In this document: piece after piece, positions 43,743-53,204 of the stretch
Position numbering within the stretch: position 1 is the first letter of the stretch
Layout: every line of letters begins with the position of its first letter
From: JAAYJR01 sp964611525
GTDB lineage: Bacteria; Bacteroidota; Bacteroidia; Bacteroidales; Prolixibacteraceae
Direction: 5' to 3'
Assembly (NCBI GenBank): GCA_964611525.1
Contig: CAZTAL010000125.1
Location: forward strand, 6,612 to 70,611
DNA length: 64,000 nt
Made by a program: the position numbers and the translations under genes
The notes under the pieces: model-generated
What the model was told of the DNA's origin: nothing
Databases searched by the model: none
Seen by the model: only the letters and a program-made list of their open reading frames with translations

Positions 43743-44645
43743 TTATATTTTTTCAGCAATTCGTAATTTCGCACTCCTTGCCCGTAGATTTTTCTCAATC
43801 TCAGCAGGAGAAGGTGTAATTATTTTTTTATTTATTAATCTGAAAGGACTTTTAATATTTCCGTAAAAATCTTTTTCCACACTACCCTGAAAATTTCCTG
43901 TCTTCATAAAATTCTTACATAACCGGTCTTCAAGACTATGATATGTGATCACAACCAGCCTTCCACCCGATTTCAACAGCTCGAGGGATGCTTTTAAAAA
44001 ATCCTTCAAAGAATTTATCTCATCATTTACTTCAATGCGCAATGCCTGAAAAACTTTAGCCATATATTTATTTTCCCCTCCCCGGGGAGCACAATTAATG
44101 GCTATTTTCTTAAGCTGTAAAGTAGTTTCTATTGGCCGGGCGGAACGGTATTTTATTATTTCATCAACAAGTCTGGCGGAATTCCTTATTTCACCATACC
44201 TTTTAAAAATTGAAATCAGTGCTTCAGTGGGATGATTATTGATTATCCATGCAGCATCGACAGGTTCATTCCTGTTCATACGCATGTCAAGTTTACTATC
44301 AAAACGAAATGAAAATCCCCTTTCAGGCTTGTCGAAATCATGCCAGGAAACTCCAAGATCAGCAATAATTCCATCAACTTCCGAAATATCGTAAAACCAC
44401 AAAAAATTTTTCAGATATCTGAAATTATGCCTGATAAAAAAAAACCGGTCATCTTTGAATTCATTATATGCAGCATCCTTATCCTGATCAAAAGCAAAAA
44501 GTTTCCCCCTGCCAATCCTGTCAAGGATCAAACGCGAATGGCCTCCGCCACCGAAAGTAGCATCTACTACTATTGCGCCGGTAAAAAGATTAAGTCCTTT
44601 AATCGATTCTTCCGGCATAACAGGTATGTGATACTCATGTTCCAT
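43743..44645 (-). CDS. rsmH: 16S rRNA (cytosine-1402-N4) methyltransferase RsmH
   Basis: The 300-residue enzyme methylates C1402 of 16S rRNA at the P site. It has HIPVMPEESIKGL at the start, the SAM-binding DATFGGGGHSRLIL (about 29-42) and the catalytic-domain GIIADLGVSWHDFD. It also has RGFSFRFDSKLDMRMN and the C-terminal ITYHSLEDRLCKNFM. It lies five bases after mraZ and immediately before ftsL. Confidence 0.96.
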   Translation of the reverse strand: MEHEYHIPVMPEESIKGLNLFTGAIVVDATFGGGGHSRLILDRIGRGKLFAFDQDKDAAYNEFKDDRFFFIRHNFRYLKNFLWFYDISEVDGIIADLGVSWHDFDKPERGFSFRFDSKLDMRMNRNEPVDAAWIINNHPTEALISIFKRYGEIRNSARLVDEIIKYRSARPIETTLQLKKIAINCAPRGGENKYMAKVFQALRIEVNDEINSLKDFLKASLELLKSGGRLVVITYHSLEDRLCKNFMKTGNFQGSVEKDFYGNIKSPFRLINKKIITPSPAEIEKNLRARSAKLRIAEKI

Positions 44646-44650
44646 TTTTT

Positions 44651-45100
44651 CTACAGCTTTCTTCTTTTTTCTTTAAACCTTTTGGCAAATGTTGATTTAT
44701 GCATCCGGTTACTCTCATATTCCTCTGTATCCCAAATACGAATTGAAAGCCCCATCCCGATTAAACGGACATGCTTTTTTAACTTTCCATAGGCTTGGTA
44801 ATCAGCCGGAATATTAATCCGTCCGTTTGCCGCCATACTCACCTTTATGAAATTTTCATAAAAAAACTGAAGAAATGCATCATCCTCCTCATCAAAAGGA
44901 TCCAGGGTACTTTTAAAGGCAGAAACACGGTCCCTCCAAAATCTCTCAGGATAAACATCAAGACATTCCTTAAACAGATTCCTCTCAATTACCAATGGTT
45001 CTAAGGACAGTTCACCCAACTCCTTCTTTAACAAAGAAGGAAGCACTATGCGACCTTTATCGTCAATAGTTGCATTATATGTACCTGAAAATTCTGCCAT
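44651..45100 (-). CDS. mraZ: Transcriptional regulator MraZ
   Basis: The 149-residue protein has two SpoVT/AbrB-type DNA-binding halves, beginning MAEFSGTYNATIDDKGRIVL and later VSMAANGRINIPADYQAYG. MraZ forms rings that bind tandem repeats in its own promoter and control the dcw cluster. It is the first gene of this cluster. Three 10-bp spaced repeats lie 53-82 bp upstream of its start. The C-terminal tail is basic. Confidence 0.94.
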   Translation of the reverse strand: MAEFSGTYNATIDDKGRIVLPSLLKKELGELSLEPLVIERNLFKECLDVYPERFWRDRVSAFKSTLDPFDEEDDAFLQFFYENFIKVSMAANGRINIPADYQAYGKLKKHVRLIGMGLSIRIWDTEEYESNRMHKSTFAKRFKEKRRKL

Positions 45101-45152
45101 TTTCCCCGAAAAAATGCTTTAACGAAGTAAAATTATGAAATTATTCCAAAAT

Positions 45153-45182
45153 TTTACACATTATTACACTTTATTACACTAA
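45153..45182 (-). promoter_or_regulatory. Probable MraZ box (three repeats, 10-bp period)
   Basis: On the minus strand the sequence reads TTAGTGT, AAAGTGT and AATGTGT, each followed by three bases, giving an exact period of 10 (starting at 45182, 45172 and 45162). MraZ operators are three or four direct repeats with 10-bp period, TGGGN in enterobacteria and AAAGTG(T/G)N3 in mollicutes. The repeats lie 53-82 bp upstream of mraZ and just before an AAATTTTG -7-like element. Confidence 0.6.
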
Positions 45183-45389
45183 TTTACAAATTAAATCATT
45201 GTTGAAAAAATGTTGAATACCTGTTAAAAACACGTGATTCAAAGTATAGAGTATAAAATAATTAACAGATTTTCAGTCGGTTATATCCTTTAAACAAAAT
45301 TATCAACACCGGTTAATAACTATTATAAATATCAAGTTATAATCTTTGCCAATCATGCCATTTTTCTAACTTAACATTTACACTACATA

Positions 45390-45420
45390 TTTTACCCGAC
45401 AATATTTTATTTTAATTTTG
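45390..45420 (+). promoter_or_regulatory. Predicted promoter of the acyltransferase gene
   Basis: TTTT (45390-45393) precedes TAATTTTG (45413-45420) by 19 bases. The -7 element is a perfect TAnnTTTG and the -33 element matches three of four bases. The GTG start at 45474 leaves a leader of about 47 bases. Confidence 0.5.
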
Positions 45421-45473
45421 TTAGTTTTAATTTTTCAAACCATTTTTGTTTAATTTAACTGAAAAATATTGTT

Positions 45474-46313
45474 GTGGAAGATAATGAACAAGGCTCATTC
45501 AAGCCTATAAAAATAAGGGAAGTATTCGCATCAAAAAGTCCGGGACTTGCGAAAATGATACCCGGGTTCGTATATAGTTACATTAACCGTATACTGCATA
45601 TTGATTTTATCAATGACCTTCTGAAAAGATATGGCCATTTAAGGGGTATTAGTTTCGTCGACAAGGTTATTGAAGAGTTCAATGTTAAAGAAAACTACTA
45701 CGGTATAGAAAACATTCCCTCTTCGGGGCGTTTCATCTTTGCCAGCAACCATCCTCTGGGAGGTTTCGATGCTATGTTGCTTATGAAAGCTGTCGATAAA
45801 AAACTTGGGAATCCCAAATTTCTGACCAATGATATTTTGCTAAACATTCCACAAATGAGATCAATATTTGTTCCTGTCAACAAACACGGGGGACATAGTC
45901 GCGAAGCTGCAAAATTACTTGCTGAAGCTTACGAATCTGACGCACAAATATTAATATTTCCTTCAGGACTTGCATCAAGAAAGATAAAAGGGAAAATAGT
46001 TGATTTGGAATGGAAGAAGCATTTTATATCCAAAGCTCTTCAATATAAAAGGGATGTAATACCGGTATTTGTCGGGGGCAGGAATTCCAATCGCTTTTAC
46101 CGTCTGGCTAAAATCAGAAAATTTTTACACATAAGATGGAACCTTGAAATGTTTTTCCTGCCTGATGAAACAATGAGGCATCGCAATACAAATGTTTATA
46201 TCTACTTCGGCAAACCTATCCCCTGTAATACTTTAAGTAAATCAAAAACCCATAAAGAATGGGCAAAATGGGTCAAAGATATGGTATATGAGTTACCGGC
46301 AAATATTAAGTGA
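45474..46313 (+). CDS. PlsC-like acyltransferase, probable glycine-lipid O-acyltransferase GlsA
   Basis: The 279-residue protein starts with GTG. Residues about 85-130 carry the acyltransferase motif FASNHPLGGFDAML (the NHxxGxxD form of HX4D) and later motifs FVPVNKHGG and IFPSGLASRK. PlsC-type enzymes transfer a fatty acyl group to a hydroxyl. The next gene on the same strand is an OlsB-like N-acyltransferase. In Bacteroides the adjacent pair GlsA/GlsB makes glycine lipids: GlsB acylates the glycine nitrogen and GlsA the hydroxyl of that fatty acid. The pairing supports the call, but a 343-bp gap separates the genes. Confidence 0.75.
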   Translation: MEDNEQGSFKPIKIREVFASKSPGLAKMIPGFVYSYINRILHIDFINDLLKRYGHLRGISFVDKVIEEFNVKENYYGIENIPSSGRFIFASNHPLGGFDAMLLMKAVDKKLGNPKFLTNDILLNIPQMRSIFVPVNKHGGHSREAAKLLAEAYESDAQILIFPSGLASRKIKGKIVDLEWKKHFISKALQYKRDVIPVFVGGRNSNRFYRLAKIRKFLHIRWNLEMFFLPDETMRHRNTNVYIYFGKPIPCNTLSKSKTHKEWAKWVKDMVYELPANIK

Positions 46314-46656
46314 CCATAAACTTTATTAATCAAAATTTTTGCAGGAAGAATAAGGGCAAAAGTTGATTTTTGACCCTTACGGTTCGCCTGAATGATATAT
46401 TTGGGGCAGGATTATAAAAGTTACTAAACAAATAAAAAATACACAGAACATTCTAAATGTATTTTTTTAATTTTGTAGTCTGTTTTTTTAAAAATTAGTT
46501 CCTGAAATTAAGGTATAAATGAGAAAAATATATTAAAACAAAACTATTGTGATAAACAAACGTGATCGTGGACTCACACGAAATTATCCATAAAAAATTT
46601 ATGAGTTATCCCGGTTTCTATTGGGAATACCTTTATAAATATTTAATTTTACTCAT
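46314..46656. other. Intergenic region between the two acyltransferase genes
   Basis: The 343 bp hold no gene. A short palindromic AAATT/TTTATGAGTTAT stretch near 46600 and AT-rich tracts are visible, but I cannot fix a promoter or terminator with confidence. The length suggests that the downstream gene has its own promoter. Confidence 0.4.
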
Positions 46657-47616
46657 ATGAAGAATATTGTATCACCGCTACCTAAGAAAGAAATCATTGC
46701 AGAACTCATTCCTGAAAAATTATTGAGAAAAACAAATAAAGGCGGTAACGAAATATATGTAGTCACTTACCATGATTCTCCCGCTATAATGCATGAAATA
46801 GGAAGGTTGCGTGAACTTTCCTTCCGGGATGCCGGTGGGGGAACTGGTAAAGATACTGATATTGATGATTACGACAAAGCAGAGATACCATACAAGCAAC
46901 TAATTGTCTGGGATCCTGAGGCACAGACTATTTTAGGCGGCTACAGGTTCATACGTGGTTCAGAGGCTCTCAACCCCAAAACAAATGAAATTAACATGGC
47001 CACAGCAGGTTTATTTAATTTTTCCAAAAAATTTGTAGATGAATATTTACCTCATACAATGGAACTGGGACGTTCTTTTGTTCAACCCATTTACCAATCG
47101 AGTAAAGCGGGAGCCAAAGCACTATTTGCTCTCGATAACTTATGGGACGGACTCGGTGCATTGACTGTCGATCATCCTGAAATAAAATATTTCTTTGGCA
47201 AGGTAACAATGTATACACATTTTCATAGCGAAGCACGCAACCTTATCCATTACTTTTTCAGAAAATATTTTCTTGACAAAGAAAATCTTGTTTATCCCAA
47301 AAAACCTGTAAAGTTTGAAATGGATGAAGAAAAAATGAGATCAATCTTTAGCGGAAAAAATTATAGCGAAAATTACCGTATACTGGTACAATCAGTGAGG
47401 GATTACGGAGAAAATATTCCGCCGCTGATAAATGCTTACATGAACCTCTCCCCATCAATGAAAACTTTCGGAACAGCAATAAACGATAAATTTGGAAAGG
47501 TTCTTGAGACCGGAATTATTGTCACCATAAAAGATATTTATGAGGTAAAACGCGACCGTCACATTGAAAGCTATATACAGGATAAGGAAAACAATGAATG
47601 GGAGTCTTTAAGATAA
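46657..47616 (+). CDS. GNAT-type N-acyltransferase, probable glycine N-acyltransferase GlsB (OlsB-like)
   Basis: The 319-residue protein has the OlsB/Acetyltransf_5-type GNAT fold: EIGRLRELSFRDAGGGTGKD (about 48-67), IVWDPEAQTILGGYRFIRG (about 87-105) and MELGRSFVQPIYQSS (about 142-156). OlsB-like enzymes acylate amino-acid nitrogen with 3-hydroxyacyl-ACP. In Bacteroides the homologue makes N-acyl-glycine, the first step in glycine lipids. The neighbouring PlsC-like gene would do the second step. The amino acid used cannot be read from the sequence. Confidence 0.75.
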   Translation: MKNIVSPLPKKEIIAELIPEKLLRKTNKGGNEIYVVTYHDSPAIMHEIGRLRELSFRDAGGGTGKDTDIDDYDKAEIPYKQLIVWDPEAQTILGGYRFIRGSEALNPKTNEINMATAGLFNFSKKFVDEYLPHTMELGRSFVQPIYQSSKAGAKALFALDNLWDGLGALTVDHPEIKYFFGKVTMYTHFHSEARNLIHYFFRKYFLDKENLVYPKKPVKFEMDEEKMRSIFSGKNYSENYRILVQSVRDYGENIPPLINAYMNLSPSMKTFGTAINDKFGKVLETGIIVTIKDIYEVKRDRHIESYIQDKENNEWESLR

Positions 47617-47905
47617 AAACGAACCGCCATTGACACCTTAATACTCTCAAAAAGTGTCAAACAATACAGGACCGGACGCAGGAGGACAGTCAGTTACAAT
47701 TCCAGCTCATTTAGTGTCTGTTTATAAATTCAATAGTCTGATTTAGAAAGTTCACTGAAACTCTGCAAATGTAAGTTTGCTATTCGTAATGACCATTTTG
47801 AGGGCGAGCCCCACTGAATAAATAATGAGGCCATGAGGACAAAGCCCTGCTAAATAAATTCGGAGGTTAAAAAATAAGGCAGTCAGAGGACTTTACAGAC
47901 AAACT

Positions 47906-49069
47906 TTATTTAAGTGGTGCAGCATATTGTTTTACATCTTCTCCTGTGATCTTCTTGTCACATAAAATTATCAAACGCTCAATAACATTCCGAAACTCAC
48001 GCACATTCCCTGTCCAGTGAATTTTTTGCAACTCTTTAATGGCACTATCGGTGATTGACTTTTCGGACATGCCGTATTCACCGCATATTTGACTGATAAA
48101 ATGGTTAGCCAAAAGTGGAATGTCTTCCAGACGTTGATTAAGATCAGGGACATGAATTATTATAACGCTCAGACGATGGTACAAATCCTCCCTAAAGCGG
48201 TTTTCCTCTATTTCTTTGGTAATATTTTTATTCGTAGCTGTAACTACCCTCACATCAACTTTTATATGCTTGTCACCTCCAACCCTCGAAATAACATTTT
48301 CCTGCAAAGCCCTTAGCACTTTCGCCTGGGCAGAAAGACTCATGTCACCTATCTCATCCAGAAAAAGGGTTCCTCCGGTAGCTTGCTCAAACTTCCCCTT
48401 CCTCTGTTTCATGGCTGATGTAAAGGCTCCTTTCTCATGACCGAATAACTCGCTTTCAATCAACTCTGAAGGTATTGCAGCACAATTTACTTCCACGAAA
48501 GGACCATCAGACCTGCTGCTCATATCGTGTATCCTGCGGGCAACCAATTCCTTCCCTGTTCCGTTCGAACCTGTTATTAATACACGGGCATCTGTCGGTG
48601 CAACCCTGTCGGCCATCCCGATAACATCCTTAATAGCCTTTGACTCTCCTACAATTTCATACTTCTTGCTGACCTTCTTTTTTAATATCTTCGTTTCATT
48701 AACAAGGGTCGACTTATCCATTGCATTTTTTATAGTAATAAGCAAACGGTTAAGATCGAGGGGTTTTTCTATAAAATCATAAGCTCCTTTCTTTATCGAC
48801 TCAACTGCCGTATCTATATTACCATGTCCCGATATCATAACAACAGGGGCATCGGGTGAATGTTCCTCCAGCTTTTCCAAAACCTCAATACCATCCATGC
48901 CAGGCATTTTAATATCACACAGAATTATATCGTACTCGGTATTTTTAACTTTTTCCAGAGCCTTTGGACCATCCTCGGCTAGGTCGACTTCATATTTCTC
49001 ATATTCCAAAATATCCTTCAAGGTATTTCTTATACTCCGTTCGTCATCTATTACAAGTATTTTTGACAT
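47906..49069 (-). CDS. NtrC-type response regulator lacking a DNA-binding domain
   Basis: The 387-residue protein has a receiver domain (1-120, phosphoacceptor Asp52 in LCDIKMPGMDG) and a sigma-54-interacting AAA+ domain. That domain has Walker A GSNGTGKE near 168 and Walker B GTLFLDEIGDM. The sigma-54 contact loop reads GAFTSA instead of GAFTGA. The frame ends at GEDVKQYAAPLK, directly after the AAA+ domain, and there is no Fis-type helix-turn-helix. It would act without site-specific binding, or use a partner. It stands alone, without an adjacent histidine kinase. Confidence 0.85.
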   Translation of the reverse strand: MSKILVIDDERSIRNTLKDILEYEKYEVDLAEDGPKALEKVKNTEYDIILCDIKMPGMDGIEVLEKLEEHSPDAPVVMISGHGNIDTAVESIKKGAYDFIEKPLDLNRLLITIKNAMDKSTLVNETKILKKKVSKKYEIVGESKAIKDVIGMADRVAPTDARVLITGSNGTGKELVARRIHDMSSRSDGPFVEVNCAAIPSELIESELFGHEKGAFTSAMKQRKGKFEQATGGTLFLDEIGDMSLSAQAKVLRALQENVISRVGGDKHIKVDVRVVTATNKNITKEIEENRFREDLYHRLSVIIIHVPDLNQRLEDIPLLANHFISQICGEYGMSEKSITDSAIKELQKIHWTGNVREFRNVIERLIILCDKKITGEDVKQYAAPLK

Positions 49070-49110
49070 AATTTTTCCTTATTTCTGTTCGTTACAAAAA
49101 TAATAACAAT

Positions 49111-51663
49111 TCAGAACTTCCATGTCAGTCTTGCACCAAACATCGCCGGCGGACCTGGCACAAAGGTAGGCAGCCCCAGTAATCCACCGTAATGACCGGC
49201 ACTGACAATGTAATTCTGTTCCAACAAGTTAGTTCCATATATACTCAAAATAACATTTGGCTTAGCCAGTTCCAGTCCCGTATTAATATTCAAAATTCCA
49301 TAGACAAACTGCTCCAGTCCGGCTACATTGGCTTCAGTAAACCAGAAATGTGATTTCCATGAATACCAGGGAACCAGGAAAAACCGTATAGCAGGCAATA
49401 TATTAACACTCAAACTACCACCGACCGTAAAGCTATGTTCAGGTGCCAGTGCAAAATTATTCCCCGCATAGATATAATCCAGACCATTCACATCAGTCGA
49501 ATCGAAAGAAGATACCATCCATGCATAGTTACCAAACAAGTCCACTCCCTTAGCCAAAGCCACCCTTAGTCCCGCATCCGCACCATAAGAAACAGCCTTC
49601 CCGTTGGAGCCGATCAATCCCTCATCGGGATCCATCTTCCACAGTATAGTCTGTACGTTCTTATGCTGCCTGTAATAACCATTGGCTTCAATATAAATTC
49701 TCCTGAAAAATGAAAATTTAGCTCCGCCCTCAAGATTATTAACTTTCTCCGGATCAGACACACGGGAAAATCCTGTCATGGAAAACTGCAAAACCTCCGG
49801 CCTCCTGCCCCGGGAAGCCTGAAAATAAAAATTTGCATTTTCATTAAACCTATATGTAAAACCAGCCCTCCCGGTAAATGACAAACTATTATTAATAGTG
49901 TGAGTTCCGAAAGGACTGTAAAAAAGATTTGGGGAAGTCCCTAAAAGCCCTCCAAGTGCGGATTGCCGGCCGTCAACAAAAACTGATTCGCCTGTTAATT
50001 TGAAATGGTCATAAACGACGCGGGCACCCCCTGTAAAAAATATTTTTTTGGTAAGCCGATGGGTAAAATCAATAAAAGCTTGTGCCGACCACCCGGATTT
50101 TTTTCTGAACAACTCTTCGCTATGGGTACCCGACATGTCAGTGCCTGTAAAAGGATCCGGATTCAGTGGCTGTGGAAATACGGATAAAGAACTTTCTCGG
50201 GGAAGTATAAAGTTACCCGGAAATAATAAAATATCAACAACCGACTGGTCATTTGATAAGAGTCCCTGTGTCCCGCCGAGACATCCATAACTGTAATCTA
50301 TACCTATAGAACCGTTGGTACGGCTTATCCTCGAAAAATTATACCTTATCTCCTGAAAGAAAAGCTTAGCATTTGCATTCTTATCCATATACAGACCGGG
50401 TAATTCCGTTCCGTCCGCATCCCATGCTGAAGAGGCATCTGTTTTCCGGTATGAGCTTATAAAAGTCCAGTAATCATTTTCACTCCTGAAAAGTCTGTAA
50501 TTTAAAGTTACATCCATCAATTTCATTTCATATCCTGAAAGCTCACCTGTGTTGATAATTGAAGAGTAACTGAATAAACTATTATCCTCCTCTTCAGATG
50601 GATACCATTTGTTCATAAAGGCTTTACCTGGTTCATCAAATTTCTGATAATTAACTTGCAGATTAACCTGATGATTATATGCGGGCAGCAAACTGACCGA
50701 CAGTCTTCCGCCGTGGGAGTTCTTACCATTGAAATTTACACCCGCATTATTTGTCACATAACCATTACGCTTGTGATAAAAACCGGCAGTCCTTATATAC
50801 AGAATATCTTCAGCAACAGGAAGATCAACAGCTCCCTGTAATTCCTTATTTCCAAAATTTCCCCCACCTGAAGTTAAATATCCGCCTAAATTTTTACCCG
50901 GTTTTTTACTTATAAAATGAACAGCACCGTTATATGCATTTCTTCCGGAAAGCGAATTCTGGGAACCTTTAAGCACTTCCACATGCTCAATATCAAAAAG
51001 TTCTCCCGAATATCCGTGTCCCGGCACCAGTGGAACCCGATCAAATAATACCGCAACTTGGGGTGCAAAGCACGGAAACCCAAAATTTCCTGTTGAACCC
51101 CGAATATTGAAAGCTGAATTACCGGCACCATTGTATTCATAATAAAGACCCGGTATTAAATCCGCCAGTCCTTCAAAATCAATTACACCCGCCTGTTCTG
51201 CAAATAAATCCGAAACTAAAGAAAGAGACATCGGAACATCAGGTATATGCTGTTCCCTTTTCTGGGCAATAGCTGTCAATGGCTCCATGTGAATATCATC
51301 CTGATCGAGAGCTATATAATGAGTATTCTGTCCAGCCTGCACATAATAATCAAAATATTTAGTACGGTAACCAATATATGAAATTTTAATACGAAGTCGC
51401 CCAGGAGGCAAATTTTTAAGAAGAAACCAGCCTTCTGCATTTGTATGAACTCTCCGTTTTAAATCTTCTACCTCCACACAGGCCCCTGCCAAAGATTTCC
51501 TGTTAATATCCCTTACCCTTCCATGAAAAACGCCACCCGGGAGAATTTTATTGACTTGCTCAACTTTCCGGTACTTACGTTTTACTTTATCTCGTTTTTT
51601 TGGCTGGCCTGAGGATCCTAAAACGATTAGCAACAGCATAAATAAAATAAAAATGTGCCTCAT
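49111..51663 (-). CDS. TonB-dependent outer-membrane receptor
   Basis: The 850-residue protein has a signal peptide (MRHIFILFMLLLIVLGSSG), then a carboxypeptidase-D regulatory-like domain (about 45-125, GRVRDINRKSLAGACVEVED). A plug domain follows (about 145-260, with VEVLKGSQNSLSGRNAYNGAV) and a 22-strand-type barrel with a final aromatic FGARLTWKF. It imports a large substrate across the outer membrane using TonB energy. No SusD-like partner is nearby, so a metal chelate, vitamin or similar is more likely than a polysaccharide, but the substrate cannot be read. Confidence 0.92.
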   Translation of the reverse strand: MRHIFILFMLLLIVLGSSGQPKKRDKVKRKYRKVEQVNKILPGGVFHGRVRDINRKSLAGACVEVEDLKRRVHTNAEGWFLLKNLPPGRLRIKISYIGYRTKYFDYYVQAGQNTHYIALDQDDIHMEPLTAIAQKREQHIPDVPMSLSLVSDLFAEQAGVIDFEGLADLIPGLYYEYNGAGNSAFNIRGSTGNFGFPCFAPQVAVLFDRVPLVPGHGYSGELFDIEHVEVLKGSQNSLSGRNAYNGAVHFISKKPGKNLGGYLTSGGGNFGNKELQGAVDLPVAEDILYIRTAGFYHKRNGYVTNNAGVNFNGKNSHGGRLSVSLLPAYNHQVNLQVNYQKFDEPGKAFMNKWYPSEEEDNSLFSYSSIINTGELSGYEMKLMDVTLNYRLFRSENDYWTFISSYRKTDASSAWDADGTELPGLYMDKNANAKLFFQEIRYNFSRISRTNGSIGIDYSYGCLGGTQGLLSNDQSVVDILLFPGNFILPRESSLSVFPQPLNPDPFTGTDMSGTHSEELFRKKSGWSAQAFIDFTHRLTKKIFFTGGARVVYDHFKLTGESVFVDGRQSALGGLLGTSPNLFYSPFGTHTINNSLSFTGRAGFTYRFNENANFYFQASRGRRPEVLQFSMTGFSRVSDPEKVNNLEGGAKFSFFRRIYIEANGYYRQHKNVQTILWKMDPDEGLIGSNGKAVSYGADAGLRVALAKGVDLFGNYAWMVSSFDSTDVNGLDYIYAGNNFALAPEHSFTVGGSLSVNILPAIRFFLVPWYSWKSHFWFTEANVAGLEQFVYGILNINTGLELAKPNVILSIYGTNLLEQNYIVSAGHYGGLLGLPTFVPGPPAMFGARLTWKF

Positions 51664-51696
51664 GTATTTATCTTCTTTTGCTGTTTAAAACGAAAA

Positions 51697-51727
51697 AAAA
51701 GATAAAATAATGTGTAAAGCTGTCAAC
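51697..51727 (-). promoter_or_regulatory. Predicted promoter of the TonB receptor gene
   Basis: On the minus strand GTTG (51727-51724) is followed after exactly 19 bases by TATCTTTT (51704-51697), which matches TAnnTTTG at seven of eight bases. The start codon at 51663 leaves a leader of about 27 bases. Confidence 0.55.
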
Positions 51728-51848
51728 CTTTTACGGAATAAACCGGAAGCTTAAGCCAGATGGAAAATTCATCAGGATAGTCAAGTGCTTCTTCCTTATT
51801 ATAGCATCTCTTAATAGCAAAATCAAGTTTTAAGGCTTTATTTTCAAA

Positions 51849-53204
51849 CTATACTAATCCTTGTGATATCATAGCATCAGCCACCTTTACAAATCCACCG
51901 ATATTTGCTCCTTTCACATAATTGATAAAGCCATCCTTCTCCTTACCGTGTTTTACACACATTTCATGGATATTACGCATAATATCCCTTAATTTATTGT
52001 CAACTTCTTCGCGTGTCCATGAAAGCATCATACTATTCTGGCTCATCTCAAGTCCTGACACTGCCACTCCACCGGCATTGGCTGCTTTACCCGGAGCATA
52101 AAGTATCTTTGCATCAAGAAAATGATGTTCCGCTTCATAAGTAGATGGCATATTAGCTCCTTCCGCAACAATAAAGCATCCGTTTTTCAGCAGGTTTTTT
52201 GCATCATCACTGCTTATCTCATTTTGTGTAGCACAGGGTAATGCCACATCACATTTAATATTCCATGGCTTTTTATTTACATAATAAGCAACACCATATT
52301 TATCTGCATATTCATATATTCTTCCGCGATATACATTTTTAAGCAACTTAATGTATTCCAGTTTTTCTTCGTCAATGCCATCCTCATCATATATAGTACC
52401 ATTGGAATCTGAAAGGCTTACCGGCTTGCCGCCGAGCTGAAGAACCTTTTCGACCGCAAACTGTGCTACATTACCTGATCCTGAAATGGTCACTGTTTTA
52501 CCTTTAATACTGTCGCCTCTGGTATTCAACATTTCTTCAGCAAAATATACTGCACCATAGCCGGTAGCTTCGGGTCTTATAAGAGAACCTCCCCAATTGA
52601 CCCCTTTTCCTGTAAACGCTCCTGTAAATTCATTCCTGATCCTTTTATACTGCCCGAACATATATCCGATCTCACGTCCTCCTACCCCGATATCTCCTGC
52701 CGGCACGTCAGTATAAGGACCAATATGACGTGACAGCTCCGTAGCAAAGCTCTGACAAAAATTCATTACTTCATTATCGGATTTTTTCTTCGGATCAAAA
52801 TCAGCTCCGCCTTTACCTCCGCCTAAAGGAAGTGAAGTAAGGCTATTTTTAAGCACCTGTTCGAAAGCTAAAAATTTATAAATACTCAGATTAACCCTCG
52901 GATGGAAACGGAGTCCGCCTTTATACGGACCGATAGCACTGTTCATTTCTATCCTGTATCCCCTGTTGATATGAATTATACCTTTGTCATCATGCCATGG
53001 CACCCGGAACATAATAACCCTTTCCGGCTCTACCATCCTTTCAAGTATCTTAAACTTAATATACCTTGGATTTTTGATCAAAAACTCTGACAAAGATTCA
53101 ACTACCTCAAGAACTGCCTGGTGAAATTCTACTTCTCCCGGATTTTTGGCTTTTATATAAGCCATGAATTCATCCGTAAATTGTTTTGGATCTTTTAAAT
53201 TCAT
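51849..53204 (-). CDS. gdhA: Glutamate dehydrogenase (NADP type)
   Basis: The 451-residue enzyme interconverts 2-oxoglutarate plus ammonia and glutamate. It has GGLRFHPRVNLSIYKFLAFEQ, the catalytic-lysine segment PLGGGKGGADFDP (about 122-134) and DVPAGDIGVGGREIGYMFGQ. The Rossmann loop is TVTISGSGNVAQFAVEKV (about 238-255). The length and these motifs are of the 450-residue hexameric class, usually NADP-dependent. It stands alone with a 470-bp upstream gap. Confidence 0.94.
   Translation of the reverse strand: MNLKDPKQFTDEFMAYIKAKNPGEVEFHQAVLEVVESLSEFLIKNPRYIKFKILERMVEPERVIMFRVPWHDDKGIIHINRGYRIEMNSAIGPYKGGLRFHPRVNLSIYKFLAFEQVLKNSLTSLPLGGGKGGADFDPKKKSDNEVMNFCQSFATELSRHIGPYTDVPAGDIGVGGREIGYMFGQYKRIRNEFTGAFTGKGVNWGGSLIRPEATGYGAVYFAEEMLNTRGDSIKGKTVTISGSGNVAQFAVEKVLQLGGKPVSLSDSNGTIYDEDGIDEEKLEYIKLLKNVYRGRIYEYADKYGVAYYVNKKPWNIKCDVALPCATQNEISSDDAKNLLKNGCFIVAEGANMPSTYEAEHHFLDAKILYAPGKAANAGGVAVSGLEMSQNSMMLSWTREEVDNKLRDIMRNIHEMCVKHGKEKDGFINYVKGANIGGFVKVADAMISQGLV

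Larger units (their letters stand above)
45101..45473. other. Divergent promoter region between mraZ and an acyltransferase gene
   Basis: This 373-bp AT-rich region has no gene. It contains the presumed MraZ box near mraZ and a predicted promoter for the rightward acyltransferase gene. An isolated CACGTG at about 45232 has no surrounding palindrome. Confidence 0.55.

Noticed and set aside
45228..45240. CACGTG as a parS-like site
   Set aside because: parS needs a 14-16 bp palindrome such as GTTTCACGTGAAAC; the flanks here are not symmetric. No parS was seen near parA/parB either.
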